Source: Aquibacillus koreensis
GTDB lineage: Bacteria > Bacillota > Bacilli > Bacillales > Amphibacillaceae
Length of the DNA stretch: 64,000 nucleotides
Assembly (NCBI RefSeq): GCF_025154055.1
Contig: NZ_JAOALK010000027.1
Coordinates: 19,408 to 83,407 of the forward strand
Direction: 5' to 3'
Made by a program: the position numbers and the translations under genes. Below, piece by piece: positions 23,864-32,661 of this stretch (positions are counted from its first letter, which is position 1; every line of letters begins with the position of its first letter). The notes under the pieces are model-generated. The model ran no database searches. It saw nothing but the letters and a program-made list of their open reading frames with translations, and had not been told where the DNA came from.

Positions 23864-25408
23864 TTACTTCTTTTTATTAACTTCATCTCTAATACGACGG
23901 AAGCGCCGCAAGTCTCTTTTTGCAATCGGTAACGGTTCCTTTTTCAACAGCTTCAGAATCGCAAAGATCAACATTAATAAGATGATGGTGAATGGTAAAG
24001 CTGAAATAAGTGAAGCGGTTTGTAACGCTTTTAGGCCGCCAGCATACAGAAGTACGGCAGCAATCGCTGACATAAGCACACCCCAAACTAGTTTGGCGAA
24101 AAACGGTGGACTTGTACTTCCTCTCGTTGTCATGCTTGATAAAATATACGTAGCGGAATCCGCTGATGTAATTAAGAATGTTGCAATTAACAAAATGGAT
24201 AATATAGACATGATCATGGTCATGGGTAGTGATCCGTATAATTCAAATAGAGCAGTCGCCAAATCCGCGTTTACTGCTTCAGCAATACTCGTCCCTTGAT
24301 ATAAATCACTCCACAGAGCTGTACCACCAAATGCAGCGATCCATACACATGCTATTAAAGGAGGGATGATCATAACCCCAATAATAAACTCGCGAATCGT
24401 ACGTCCTCTTGAAACCCGAGCGACAAATGCACCAACAAATGGGGACCAAGCTATTGCCCAAGCCCAATAAAAAATCGTCCAATCCTGAACCCATGTTCCT
24501 CCTTTGTATGGTTGCATCCGTAAACTATATTGTATGAAGTTTGTAATATAATCGCCTATAGCTAGTGTAAAAGTCTCAAGAATAAATATCGTAGGGCCGG
24601 CGATTAACACAAAAGCTAGTAAACCTATTGCTAAGCCTAAATTTAAATTACTTAAATATCGGATACCTTTATTTAATCCTGTTGTAGAAGACGCCATATA
24701 GGCAATAAAGATAAATAATATGATCAACATTTGAATCCCTACATTATTGCCTATATTGAACACATAGTTTAGTCCACCATTCATTTGGAGAATTCCAAGC
24801 CCAAGTGATGTTGCAATCCCCATAACCGTTGCAATAACTGCTAACGAATCAATGGTATGCTTAACAATCGTGTTATTCCCTGTAACTGGTTCAAGAGCAG
24901 TTGAGATAAGTCCATTTCTTTCTTTTCGGAACTGCAAAAAACCGATGACTAGACCTACAATAGCAAAAACAGACCATTGACTAACTCCCCAATGGAAAAA
25001 GGAATATGCCATGGCGACTCTTGCAGCTTCTAGTGTTTGTCCTTCTAAGTCTGCAAATGGAGTGACAAAGAAATGACTCATAGGTTCTGCAACACCCCAA
25101 AAGACAAGTCCGGCACCAAATCCTGCGGAAAATAACATGCCAATCCAGGTGAAAAAAGGGAATTCAGGGCGTTCATCTTCTCCCCCAAGACGAATCGTAC
25201 CAAACTTACTAATTGCAAGGATAATTAGAAAAAGGACTAGCACAAAAACAGCGAGTAAGTAAAACCACCCAAAGTAATCTGTTGTATAACCAAATAATGT
25301 TGAAGATACCTCACCGAATTTTTCTGGAATAGTTGCACCTAACACCACTAAGGTTGTGATGACAATAGCAGATATGGAGAAAACAGGATTTTTCCATAAG
25401 TCTCCCAT
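23864..25408 (-). CDS. BCCT family transporter (glycine betaine/choline/carnitine type)
   Basis: 514 aa, twelve membrane helices. The family signatures are GMLFSAGFGAGLVFWGVAEP (substrate and Na-binding region, helix 3) and WTIFYWAWAIAWSPFVGAFVARVSRGRTIREF (helices 8-9 with the tryptophan box). A basic C-terminal tail (KRDLRRFRRIRDEVNKKK) may sense osmolarity. It imports a compatible solute with sodium. The gene stands alone with its own terminator. OpuD- or EctT-like function is likely, but the exact substrate is not decidable. Confidence 0.93.
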   Translation of the reverse strand: MGDLWKNPVFSISAIVITTLVVLGATIPEKFGEVSSTLFGYTTDYFGWFYLLAVFVLVLFLIILAISKFGTIRLGGEDERPEFPFFTWIGMLFSAGFGAGLVFWGVAEPMSHFFVTPFADLEGQTLEAARVAMAYSFFHWGVSQWSVFAIVGLVIGFLQFRKERNGLISTALEPVTGNNTIVKHTIDSLAVIATVMGIATSLGLGILQMNGGLNYVFNIGNNVGIQMLIILFIFIAYMASSTTGLNKGIRYLSNLNLGLAIGLLAFVLIAGPTIFILETFTLAIGDYITNFIQYSLRMQPYKGGTWVQDWTIFYWAWAIAWSPFVGAFVARVSRGRTIREFIIGVMIIPPLIACVWIAAFGGTALWSDLYQGTSIAEAVNADLATALFELYGSLPMTMIMSILSILLIATFLITSADSATYILSSMTTRGSTSPPFFAKLVWGVLMSAIAAVLLYAGGLKALQTASLISALPFTIILLMLIFAILKLLKKEPLPIAKRDLRRFRRIRDEVNKKK

Positions 25409-25562
25409 AGCAATCCTCCTAAACTAAAAAGATATTTTTAACGTTTTTATATCTTTACCGAAAAATCCGTTATTATGTGGCTTTATGAATCAAGTCAAAC
25501 GTATGAAACAATTTCTTCTATCACACACTATCTGTATCTTTAACAAGGGTTGAGGTGAAACC

Positions 25563-26516
25563 ATGATAATTAGATTCGGATACGTCTCTACAGCGCTCTC
25601 TCTATGGGAAGCTTCACCTTCCCGAACGATGACGTACACTAATTGGAAGAAGCAAGAGCAGGAAAGTAGAAAAGAAAAACTTCATCATCTTACAGAACAG
25701 AACCTTAAAAACACAATTCGAATTCTTCATTATAATATTGCACATGGCATTGACGTGTATCGGATGTCTTCATCCCTCGTGCCACTTGCTACGCATCCAG
25801 ATGTGAATTGGGATTACCGCACGCCATTTCTTCAACTCTTTGAAGAAATTGGTTCCTTAGTCAAGCGATATAACCTTCGTGTTAGCTTTCATCCTAACCA
25901 GTTCACATTGTTCACAAGCCCACAGGAACATGTAACGGACAATGCCATTATTGATATGACTTATCATTATCACATGTTAGAAGCGATGGGCTTACATAAG
26001 GATGCCAACATAAATATCCATGTTGGAGGATCGTATGGGAATAAACAAGAAGCCATTACAAGATTCGATCAAAACTTTGTAAAGCTTGATGAAAAAATAA
26101 GAATGCAAACGACCTTGGAGAATGATGACAAAACTTATACAACCGAAGAAACACTACAAGTCTGTGAAAAGCATCATATTCCGTTTGTATTTGATTATCA
26201 CCACCATTGGGCAAACCCAGGTGATGAGCAATTTGAGACGTTATTGCCTCGGATTTTTGCTACCTGGAAACGAACAGGAAAACAACCCAAATTCCACCTG
26301 TCCTCACCAAAGTCAGACAAACTCATTCGAGCACATGCAGATTATGTTGATGTGGATTTTGCGCTTCCTTTCATTAAAGCTTTAAAAGCGTATGGAGAGT
26401 CTGCAGATATCATGATTGAGGCAAAAGCAAAAGATAAAGCGGCATTAAATTTAGTGGAAGAGTTAGCTAAAGTGCGAACGTTTAAGCGGATAAATGGAGG
26501 GGCGATTGAAATATAG
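25563..26516 (+). CDS. uvsE: UV damage endonuclease
   Basis: 317-aa UVDE-type TIM-barrel endonuclease that nicks 5' of UV photoproducts as an alternative excision repair route. The N-terminus MIIRFGYVSTALSLWEASPSRTMT, the FHPNQFTLFTSP and NIHVGGSYGNKQEA metal-site motifs, LENDD, and FDYHHHWANPG are diagnostic. In spore formers the enzyme helps repair DNA on germination. The ATG has TTGAGGTGAAACC upstream. No LexA-type box is visible. Confidence 0.95.
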   Translation: MIIRFGYVSTALSLWEASPSRTMTYTNWKKQEQESRKEKLHHLTEQNLKNTIRILHYNIAHGIDVYRMSSSLVPLATHPDVNWDYRTPFLQLFEEIGSLVKRYNLRVSFHPNQFTLFTSPQEHVTDNAIIDMTYHYHMLEAMGLHKDANINIHVGGSYGNKQEAITRFDQNFVKLDEKIRMQTTLENDDKTYTTEETLQVCEKHHIPFVFDYHHHWANPGDEQFETLLPRIFATWKRTGKQPKFHLSSPKSDKLIRAHADYVDVDFALPFIKALKAYGESADIMIEAKAKDKAALNLVEELAKVRTFKRINGGAIEI

Positions 26517-26614
26517 AGCTTATAGGAAAGGCCCTGTCCCACTTTCTCGCAATTTTTTTAAATATGTTACATTTATCACAGTCTCCCGTGTTTAATTTAT
26601 GATAAACTTAGCAC

Positions 26615-26664
26615 TAATCTATATATAGTTGTCGTATTACGAATTTAACACAATATATAGATAA
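26615..26664. promoter_or_regulatory. Pair of NrdR-box-like sites upstream of nrdD
   Basis: AATCTATATATAGTTGT (26616-26632) and ACACAATATATAGATAA (26648-26664) are near reverse complements of each other and resemble the NrdR consensus ACACWATATATWGTGT. Their centres are about 32 bp apart, the usual three-turn spacing. Confidence 0.65.
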
Positions 26665-26686
26665 CATAAAGACGGGAGAGGCTATA

Positions 26687-28549
26687 ATGACGAACGGACT
26701 TTTAGAAATGAATGAGTTAATGGGTTCATTTCGACAAATAATTGAATCAAGTAATCTAGACCTAATTCAGGAAAATGCAAATGTGGATGGACAGTCACCT
26801 ATGGGACAGATGTCCAAAATTGGTTCTGAATCAGCTAAATACTATGCCATCAATCAAATGCTGAGCCGAGAGGTCCAACAAGCAATTAATGAGAACTATA
26901 TTCATCCTCATGATTTAGATTTCATGCCTACAGGAACAACAACATGCTGTCAGATCCCTTTAGGTAAACTAATAGAAGGTGGATTCAATACAGGACATGG
27001 TTTTATGCGAGAACCTAATGATATAGGTAGTGCCATGGCGCTATCCTCCATCATTTTTCAATCGAATCAAAACATGCAGCATGGTGGTCAAAGTTATCCG
27101 ATGTTCGATTATGATTTAGCACCATACATATCTAAAACGTTTCAAAAACACAGGATTCGATTGCATTCGTATCCATTAAATATGACAGGTTCGGAAGTAG
27201 AGGAATTGGCTTGGATAGAAACGGACCGAGATGTGTACCAGGCTTGCGAAGCTTTTATACATAATTGCAATAGTATGCATTCACGTGGTGGTGCTCAGGT
27301 TCCTTTCGTATCAATCAACTATGGAACGGACACCTCACACGAAGGTCGTCTCTTAATTAAGAATATATTATTAGCAACAAAAGCAGGTCTTGGAAAAGGG
27401 GAGACACCTATTTTTCCGATACAAGTATTTAAAATGAAACAAGGGATCAATTCAAATCCAGGTGATAAAAACTATGATTTATATCAACTTGCATTAGAAA
27501 CCACTGCTAAACGGTTGTTTCCTAACTTTAGCTTTATTGATGCCCCTTTTAACAAGCAATATTACAATGGCACCCCTGAATCAGAGGTAGCTTATATGGG
27601 GTGTCGAACAAGAGTAATGGGGAACATGCACGGAGCAGAAAATAGTATTAGTCGAGGCAATTTATCCTTTACGTCTATCAATCTTGTGAAAATAGCTTTA
27701 ACATCTAGTACCTTTGATAGCTTCCTAAATAAAATGGATCATTATACGAATCTGATAATAAGACAATTACTAGAACGTTATCAGTTTCAAGCAAACAAAA
27801 AAGCACATCATTTCTCTTTTTTATATGGGCAATGTGTTTGGAAAAATAGCGAACAACTTGGTGCAAACGATGATCTTACTGAAGTTTTAAAACAAGGAAC
27901 GCTTAGCATTGGATTTATCGGTCTTGCTGAAGCTTTGGTTGCTTTATTTGGTGAACATCACGGACAGTCACAATTGGCTTATGATCATGCAATAAAAATA
28001 ATGGAATACTTGCGCGAAAAAGCGAACCAAGCATCTGATAAGTATGGACTGAACTTTTCACTGATTGCTACACCTGCGGAGGGCTTATCAGGTAAATTTA
28101 CAAGACGGGATCAACAAGTTTTTGGGAAAATTCCTGGTATAACGGACCGTAACTTTTATACGAATTCATTTCATATTCCGGTCTACTATCCCATTAAAGC
28201 AATCGATAAGATTCGTAAAGAAGCTCCGTTTCATGCACTTTGTAATGGTGGGCATATTTCCTATATTGAATGTAATGGAGATGTATCAAAGAACATCCAT
28301 GCACTAGATAAACTTGTAAAAGCGATGGCCACTCATGGAATTGGCTATGGTTCGATTAATCATCCTGTTGATCGATGCCGCAGTTGTGGTTATATCGGTA
28401 TTATTGACGAAAAATGTCCGGGTTGCCAAAATGAGGATGAACATATGATTGAAAGAATTAGAAGAATCACTGGGTATCTAGTAGGTGACATGAAGAAGTG
28501 GAATGGTGCGAAAAGAGATGAGGAAAGTAATAGAGTGAAGCATCAATGA
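26687..28549 (+). CDS. nrdD: Anaerobic (class III) ribonucleoside-triphosphate reductase
   Basis: 620-aa glycyl-radical enzyme that makes dNTPs without oxygen. The catalytic barrel begins almost at the N-terminus, so the ATP-cone regulatory domain of E. coli NrdD is absent. Seen are YIHPHDLDF, the C-terminal zinc cysteines CRSCGYIGIIDEKCPGC and the glycyl-radical loop RITGYL with Gly596. The start ATG has GACGGGAGAGGCTATA upstream. It overlaps the activase gene by 4 bp. Two NrdR-like boxes lie in its promoter region. It marks the organism as capable of anaerobic growth. Confidence 0.95.
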   Translation: MTNGLLEMNELMGSFRQIIESSNLDLIQENANVDGQSPMGQMSKIGSESAKYYAINQMLSREVQQAINENYIHPHDLDFMPTGTTTCCQIPLGKLIEGGFNTGHGFMREPNDIGSAMALSSIIFQSNQNMQHGGQSYPMFDYDLAPYISKTFQKHRIRLHSYPLNMTGSEVEELAWIETDRDVYQACEAFIHNCNSMHSRGGAQVPFVSINYGTDTSHEGRLLIKNILLATKAGLGKGETPIFPIQVFKMKQGINSNPGDKNYDLYQLALETTAKRLFPNFSFIDAPFNKQYYNGTPESEVAYMGCRTRVMGNMHGAENSISRGNLSFTSINLVKIALTSSTFDSFLNKMDHYTNLIIRQLLERYQFQANKKAHHFSFLYGQCVWKNSEQLGANDDLTEVLKQGTLSIGFIGLAEALVALFGEHHGQSQLAYDHAIKIMEYLREKANQASDKYGLNFSLIATPAEGLSGKFTRRDQQVFGKIPGITDRNFYTNSFHIPVYYPIKAIDKIRKEAPFHALCNGGHISYIECNGDVSKNIHALDKLVKAMATHGIGYGSINHPVDRCRSCGYIGIIDEKCPGCQNEDEHMIERIRRITGYLVGDMKKWNGAKRDEESNRVKHQ

Positions 28550-29013
28550 GGGTGATGAATATTATTCATGATTCTGTTGTTGATGGCGAAGGGCTCAGAA
28601 CTGTTGTATTCTTTGCAGGCTGCCCACATTTCTGCAAAGGATGTCACAATCCACAGAGTTGGAATATAAGAAATGGCACAGAAATGTCAGTAGAAGACAT
28701 TCTTACAGAAATCAAAAGCAACCCTCTAACAGATGTAACCTTATCCGGCGGAGAACCTTTTTTTCAAGCAAAAGAAGTGAGTGTACTTGCGAAAAAAATA
28801 AAAAAATCAGGTAAAAATATATGGATTTATAGTGGTTACACCTATGAAGAAATACGTAGATCTAATGATCGATACAAACGAGAACTACTTCATTACTGTG
28901 ATATCCTTGTTGAAGGACCATTTATCTTGGAGCAACGAGACCTAAGCTTACGGTTTCATGGAAGTAGGAATCAACGCATTATTGATTTAACCAAAAAAAG
29001 CGAATTTAGATAG
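28546..29013 (+). CDS. nrdG: Anaerobic ribonucleotide reductase activating protein
   Basis: 155-aa radical SAM enzyme that installs the glycyl radical on NrdD. The iron-sulphur motif CPHFCKGC gives C26, C30 and C33, GGEPFF is the SAM-binding GGE motif. The ATG overlaps the nrdD stop (ATGA), so translation is coupled. Confidence 0.95.
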   Translation: MRVMNIIHDSVVDGEGLRTVVFFAGCPHFCKGCHNPQSWNIRNGTEMSVEDILTEIKSNPLTDVTLSGGEPFFQAKEVSVLAKKIKKSGKNIWIYSGYTYEEIRRSNDRYKRELLHYCDILVEGPFILEQRDLSLRFHGSRNQRIIDLTKKSEFR

Positions 29014-29383
29014 CAAGTTTAAACTTATAAGAAAGATAGATTGATTTCACTTGGGATTTCGAAGTATGTAGTAATTGTCATAGTACCACGAGAAATATCA
29101 ATGATAATATTTCCTTGGAAATAATTGTGTTCTACTGATGACTTATGACGAATCGTCGAATACTGTTCATCATTTAAATGCAAAGGTACTTTTTTTCCAA
29201 ACCTTCACCAAACGTAATATAGAGCAACTTATGTAGAGGTAAGGGACGAGTTCCCTTGTTTTTGTATGGGGAGGAAGTGCATACTTGGAAAAATCATCCT
29301 CTAGACGGATAAAACTGGCGATAAGTAGAGCTATAATCAATTTGATATGCGTCAAAATTGAATAAAGAGAAGGTGTGTAGTGT
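29014..29383. other. Intergenic region with a possible gene remnant on the minus strand
   Basis: 370 bp. On the minus strand a frame from about 29196 to the TAA at 29025-29027 is open for 55 or so codons (VPLHLNDEQYSTIRHKS, then NYFQGNIIIDISRGTMTITT). It has no start or ribosome site and begins at an A7 run where a neighbouring frame could join it. It may be a decayed gene or chance. Confidence 0.3.
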
Positions 29384-29959
29384 ATGAATTTGGAGGAATT
29401 AAGAGATGATTTATCGGTTAGGTGTAAGAATGGTATTTCCTTTCTTATTGCGGGGACGCTGATCTGGACTATTATAACCATTTTATTTTTACAATCTTTT
29501 GATTTAACGCAGAAAAATATTTTCACTTTGTTTGCAACTGGACTCATGATGCCTTTATCCCTGCTTGCTACGAGATTAATTAAGGCGGAGTTTAGTGTAA
29601 AGAATAACCCTATAAATCAATTAGGGATCTTTTTAAATATCGCTCAATTGATGTATTTCCCTCTTCTTTACTGGGCGTTTGTTGAAAATCCTGAAGGCTT
29701 TATCGTATTTTTTGCAGTAATTACAGGAGCTCACTTTTTTCCGTATGGTTGGTCGTATCATACGAAAGCCTATTATGTGATGGCACCAGTCATCTCTATT
29801 GTAGTTACCATATTAGGTCTGAATGTAAGCGAGTCGTATATGTGGATGGTTCCTTTCGCAGTAGTACTATGCCTACTCGTGCTAATTGGGTGGTTGTTAA
29901 TAGATTACAAACAAAAAGTCTCCACACCCCAGCAACCTTCTCTTCAAAAGACAAGCTGA
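29384..29959 (+). CDS. DUF7010-like membrane protein
   Basis: 191 aa with six hydrophobic segments, starting MNLEELRDDLSVRCKNGISFLIAG. The LSVRCKNGI..GTLIW start, the LIKAEF/NPINQLG loop and GAHFFPYGWSYHTKAYYV agree with the small DUF7010 family of bacilli. Function unknown. The ATG has GAGAAGGTGTGTAGTGT upstream. A full dispersed repeat starts a few bases after the stop. Confidence 0.7.
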   Translation: MNLEELRDDLSVRCKNGISFLIAGTLIWTIITILFLQSFDLTQKNIFTLFATGLMMPLSLLATRLIKAEFSVKNNPINQLGIFLNIAQLMYFPLLYWAFVENPEGFIVFFAVITGAHFFPYGWSYHTKAYYVMAPVISIVVTILGLNVSESYMWMVPFAVVLCLLVLIGWLLIDYKQKVSTPQQPSLQKTS

Positions 29960-29965
29960 TGCGTA

Positions 29966-30032
29966 AACGTAAACACAGGGACGGTTCTTCTGTTTCCAAA
30001 ATGGAAACGAAGAACCGTCCCTGTGTTTGCGT
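29966..30032. repeat. Dispersed repeat copy 10 (full)
   Basis: GTAAACACAGGGACGGTTCT, inner TCTGTTTCC/GGAAACGA, AGAACCGTCCCTGTGTTTGC. It follows the DUF7010-like gene. Confidence 0.93.
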
Positions 30033-30147
30033 TAGGAAGTAGAAAATTAGTTCTGTGATAATATAAACTAGATGAGAGTTGAAAACTCCCGAAATTTTAA
30101 TAAACCCAATAGTTATAGCAATCAATGAAAAATGGATGGTGTATATA

Positions 30148-30870
30148 ATGGTATCAAAACAAGAAATTCGCGAAGAAAAGTGGAATCTACTAACAGAACA
30201 AAAACTAGGCAGGTTCCCTTTTCCACTAACTAATCGGATTCCGAATTTTAAGGGGGCAGAGAAAGCAGCCGCACTAGTCACAACAATCCCAGATTATATT
30301 ACGGCTAAAGTGATTAAAGTAAATCCTGATGCACCACAGTTACCAATCCGGGCACAAATTTTAAAAGATGGTAAGACTCTGCTCGTTCCTACCCCTAGAC
30401 TCAAGGCGGGTTTTATTATGGTGAAACCGGAGTGGGTACCAAGTGGTGAGGAAAGGCGGGCGGCAAGCCTATCTCACATCAAGTCCTACGGGAAAGAAAT
30501 CCCTCTTACCGAGATGCCTAAAATTGATCTTTTTATTGTAGGTTCTGTTGCTTTACATCGAGACGGAAGAAGAGTTGGAAAAGGAGAGGGCTACGCAGAT
30601 CGTGAATACGCCATTATTCGAGAACTGGGGAATCAGGATGTACCAATTGTTGGTACAGTAAATAGTGTGCAGTTAACGGATGTGGATGTACCGAGAGATG
30701 CTTTTGATTTAACGGTGGATTGGATTGCGACGGAAACCGAACTTTTTGAAACGAATTCCTCTTATAAAAAGCCTGACGGAATCAAGTGGGAGCTTGTCAC
30801 GGAAGAAGAGTTGGAGGAAATGCCAGTACTGAAGGAGATACAGGAATATATAAGGAAGAATCAAGCATGA
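30148..30870 (+). CDS. 5-formyltetrahydrofolate cyclo-ligase family protein (MTHFSD-like)
   Basis: 240 aa from ATG 30148, which has GGATGGTG upstream. Earlier in-frame starts are poorer. The protein begins MVSKQEIREEKWNLL and has LVPTPRLKAGFIMVKPEWV, IDLFIVGSVALHRDGRRVGKGEGYADREYAII (the GKGxGYxDRE box of cyclo-ligases) and a C-terminal IVGTVNSVQLTD. It is longer than FAU1/YqgN-type cyclo-ligase and closer to the methenyl-THF synthetase domain proteins. The enzyme activity is inferred from family only. Confidence 0.8.
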   Translation: MVSKQEIREEKWNLLTEQKLGRFPFPLTNRIPNFKGAEKAAALVTTIPDYITAKVIKVNPDAPQLPIRAQILKDGKTLLVPTPRLKAGFIMVKPEWVPSGEERRAASLSHIKSYGKEIPLTEMPKIDLFIVGSVALHRDGRRVGKGEGYADREYAIIRELGNQDVPIVGTVNSVQLTDVDVPRDAFDLTVDWIATETELFETNSSYKKPDGIKWELVTEEELEEMPVLKEIQEYIRKNQA

Positions 30871-30901
30871 AGTATTGCAAGCATCAATAGGAATGATCAT
30901 T

Positions 30902-30932
30902 AGAAAAGGTGCAAAATGTACCTTTTCTTAAT
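30902..30932 (+). terminator. Intrinsic terminator
   Basis: AGAAAAGGT, 9-base loop, ACCTTTTCT, TTA. It follows the cyclo-ligase-like gene. Confidence 0.75.
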
Positions 30933-31034
30933 GTAATGACTGGTTATGTTTCCACTTTATTGAATCTCCCCCTACCCCAAAATTTAATATCAATTATTTT
31001 TACATAAAAATGAAATTATTTATCTCCTAAAGAA

Positions 31035-31057
31035 AACCTTTTGCTTCTCACAAACGT
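31035..31057 (+). promoter_or_regulatory. ECF-type promoter in front of its own sigma gene
   Basis: AAC in AAAACCTTTTG, then 17 bases, then CGTG. The AAC-N16/17-CGT pattern is that of ECF sigma autoregulated promoters. It ends 25 bp before the start codon. Confidence 0.55.
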
Positions 31058-31081
31058 GTTTGGAATGAAGGAGGAATGAGT

Positions 31082-31618
31082 ATGAGGCGATCCTTGTTAC
31101 AAGATAGTAAGCATGTTGATGATGATAAACCAGAGCGAGTGGAAAACAAGATCATAGATGTATATGAACGACATATCGACACGGTTTATAGAATCTGTTT
31201 TTCCATGACAGGGAACAGGCAAGATGCAGAAGATATTGCGCAAACGGTGTTTATTACGTTGATGGAGAGCAAGCAACGATTCATGAGTGCGGAGCATGAG
31301 AAAGCATGGCTTATTGTAACCGCTAAAAACAAATGTATTGATCTGCACCGGAAATGGTGGAAAAAGAAAGTGGTTCAATTTGATTCGAGTGAAATGGAAT
31401 GGTTTGGTGCAAATACGATCCAGCATAGCGAGATAGAGGACACCCTCCGAAAGTTACCCTCCACGCACCGATTGCTTTTGTATTTACATTACTACGAAGG
31501 GTATAAATTAAAGGAAATTGCCACCATGTTGAACATAAACCTAAATACGGTCAAAACAAAAATGAGAAGTGCTAAAAAACGATTGAGGCTTGAGATAGGA
31601 GATGATTTTCATGGATAA
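31082..31618 (+). CDS. ECF RNA polymerase sigma factor
   Basis: 178 aa. Sigma-70 region 2 is DVYERHIDTVYRICFSMTGNRQDAEDIAQTVFITLM (residues 27-62) and region 4 is LRKLPSTHRLLLYLHYYEGYKLKEIATMLNINLNTVKTKMRSAKKRL near the C-terminus. The start is ATG 31082, with GGAGG at the right distance. The ATG two codons earlier is too close to it. It overlaps the downstream membrane protein gene by 8 bp, the typical sigma/anti-sigma arrangement. Confidence 0.93.
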   Translation: MRRSLLQDSKHVDDDKPERVENKIIDVYERHIDTVYRICFSMTGNRQDAEDIAQTVFITLMESKQRFMSAEHEKAWLIVTAKNKCIDLHRKWWKKKVVQFDSSEMEWFGANTIQHSEIEDTLRKLPSTHRLLLYLHYYEGYKLKEIATMLNINLNTVKTKMRSAKKRLRLEIGDDFHG

Positions 31619-32414
31619 AGAGCAATTAAATCATTATTTTGAAAAAATGTCACCTACAGAATCCCAAAAGGAACGGATGAAAGAAGCGGTCTTGTCTCAT
31701 GGAGAGAAGAAAGGTGTTCGATCCAATCACGTTAAGAGAAGTCGGTTCCCTTGGTTGGCACATGTTGCTGCTGGTGTAGTACTTGCATTGATTATTGTTG
31801 GAAACCTCCCTTTCATCGTAAACACTAGTGCTGGAATCATGAACTGGTTTCAAGACCATATCGTGAATGAAATTAAGGAACTGGATGAACTAGATAAACA
31901 AGATTTTGAAAAAGATGATTTAATTCATAGTGAATTTTCAATAGAGAAGCATGAAAAATATAAAGAGAGGTTTCAGATTCAAGGTCTATCTGAAGAAAGA
32001 GCAACAGAAGAAGCTTTTCATAGCCAGTTAAATGAACTAGCAATGATCAATAGAGCAATGGACGTAGGAATTCAATTCTCAAGTGAGGAAGCGTTGCAGA
32101 AGGCTCAAGAAGTAAAAGAGGACCATGAAAAGTGGCTAGCGGATGAAGACAAAGGTGAAAATGTTTTAGATGAAGAAACATTGAACAGCAATAAAAATGA
32201 GCTCGAAGCAATGTCAGGTGATCCGTTTTGGGATGAATATTATAGACTTTATGCTAATGCATACAATGCAATGTTTGAAAAACTAGTAGAGTATGAACGA
32301 ATTGAAAACCCAACGAAAGATTGGAATGAGCGGAATATGGAAATCCTTATCGATTTTATGTCCGATGAAGCAGAGCAGATCAATGAATTTAAAAGAGAAA
32401 TTGGGATGGAGTAG
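31611..32414 (+). CDS. Putative anti-sigma factor, single-span membrane protein
   Basis: 267 aa. A cytoplasmic N-terminus of about 45 residues (MDKEQLNHYFEKMSPTESQK), one hydrophobic span (HVAAGVVLALIIVGNLPFIV) and a long acidic, helical extracytoplasmic part. No zinc HxxxCxxC motif is present, so it is not a ZAS-type anti-sigma. The role is inferred from its overlap with the sigma gene and its topology. The start ATG has AGGAGATGATTTTC upstream. Terminator at 32452-32486. Confidence 0.7.
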   Translation: MDKEQLNHYFEKMSPTESQKERMKEAVLSHGEKKGVRSNHVKRSRFPWLAHVAAGVVLALIIVGNLPFIVNTSAGIMNWFQDHIVNEIKELDELDKQDFEKDDLIHSEFSIEKHEKYKERFQIQGLSEERATEEAFHSQLNELAMINRAMDVGIQFSSEEALQKAQEVKEDHEKWLADEDKGENVLDEETLNSNKNELEAMSGDPFWDEYYRLYANAYNAMFEKLVEYERIENPTKDWNERNMEILIDFMSDEAEQINEFKREIGME

Positions 32415-32451
32415 CATTACATCCTCTGAAACATGTAGTTCAATTACGATT

Positions 32452-32487
32452 ACAGTCACTTCTATTATGAGAGTGGCTGTTTTTTGT
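32452..32487 (+). terminator. Intrinsic terminator of the sigma operon
   Basis: ACAGTCACT, 11-base loop, AGTGGCTGT, TTTTTTG. Confidence 0.85.
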
Positions 32488-32544
32488 TTTCACTTCAAGC
32501 CAATCAATCAGCTATAAAAAGACGAAGTTCGACTCCTTCATAAC

Positions 32545-32582
32545 AAAAAAGGAACTTAGCATTTAATCCAAGTTCCTTTTTC
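32545..32582. terminator. Bidirectional terminator, galT end
   Basis: AAAAAAGGAACTT, 12-base loop, AAGTTCCTTTTTC. On the minus strand it gives a T-run about 80 bp after galT. Confidence 0.85.
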
Positions 32583-32661
32583 TATGATAATGTGAAAGAT
32601 TTGTAGTGACATCACTGGAAATAATACACTTTATTTTAAGTGTACATCAAAATACTCAACT

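Noticed and set aside
25409..25562. SOS (LexA) box for uvsE
   Set aside because: No GAAC-N4-GTTC-like palindrome is found upstream of the gene.
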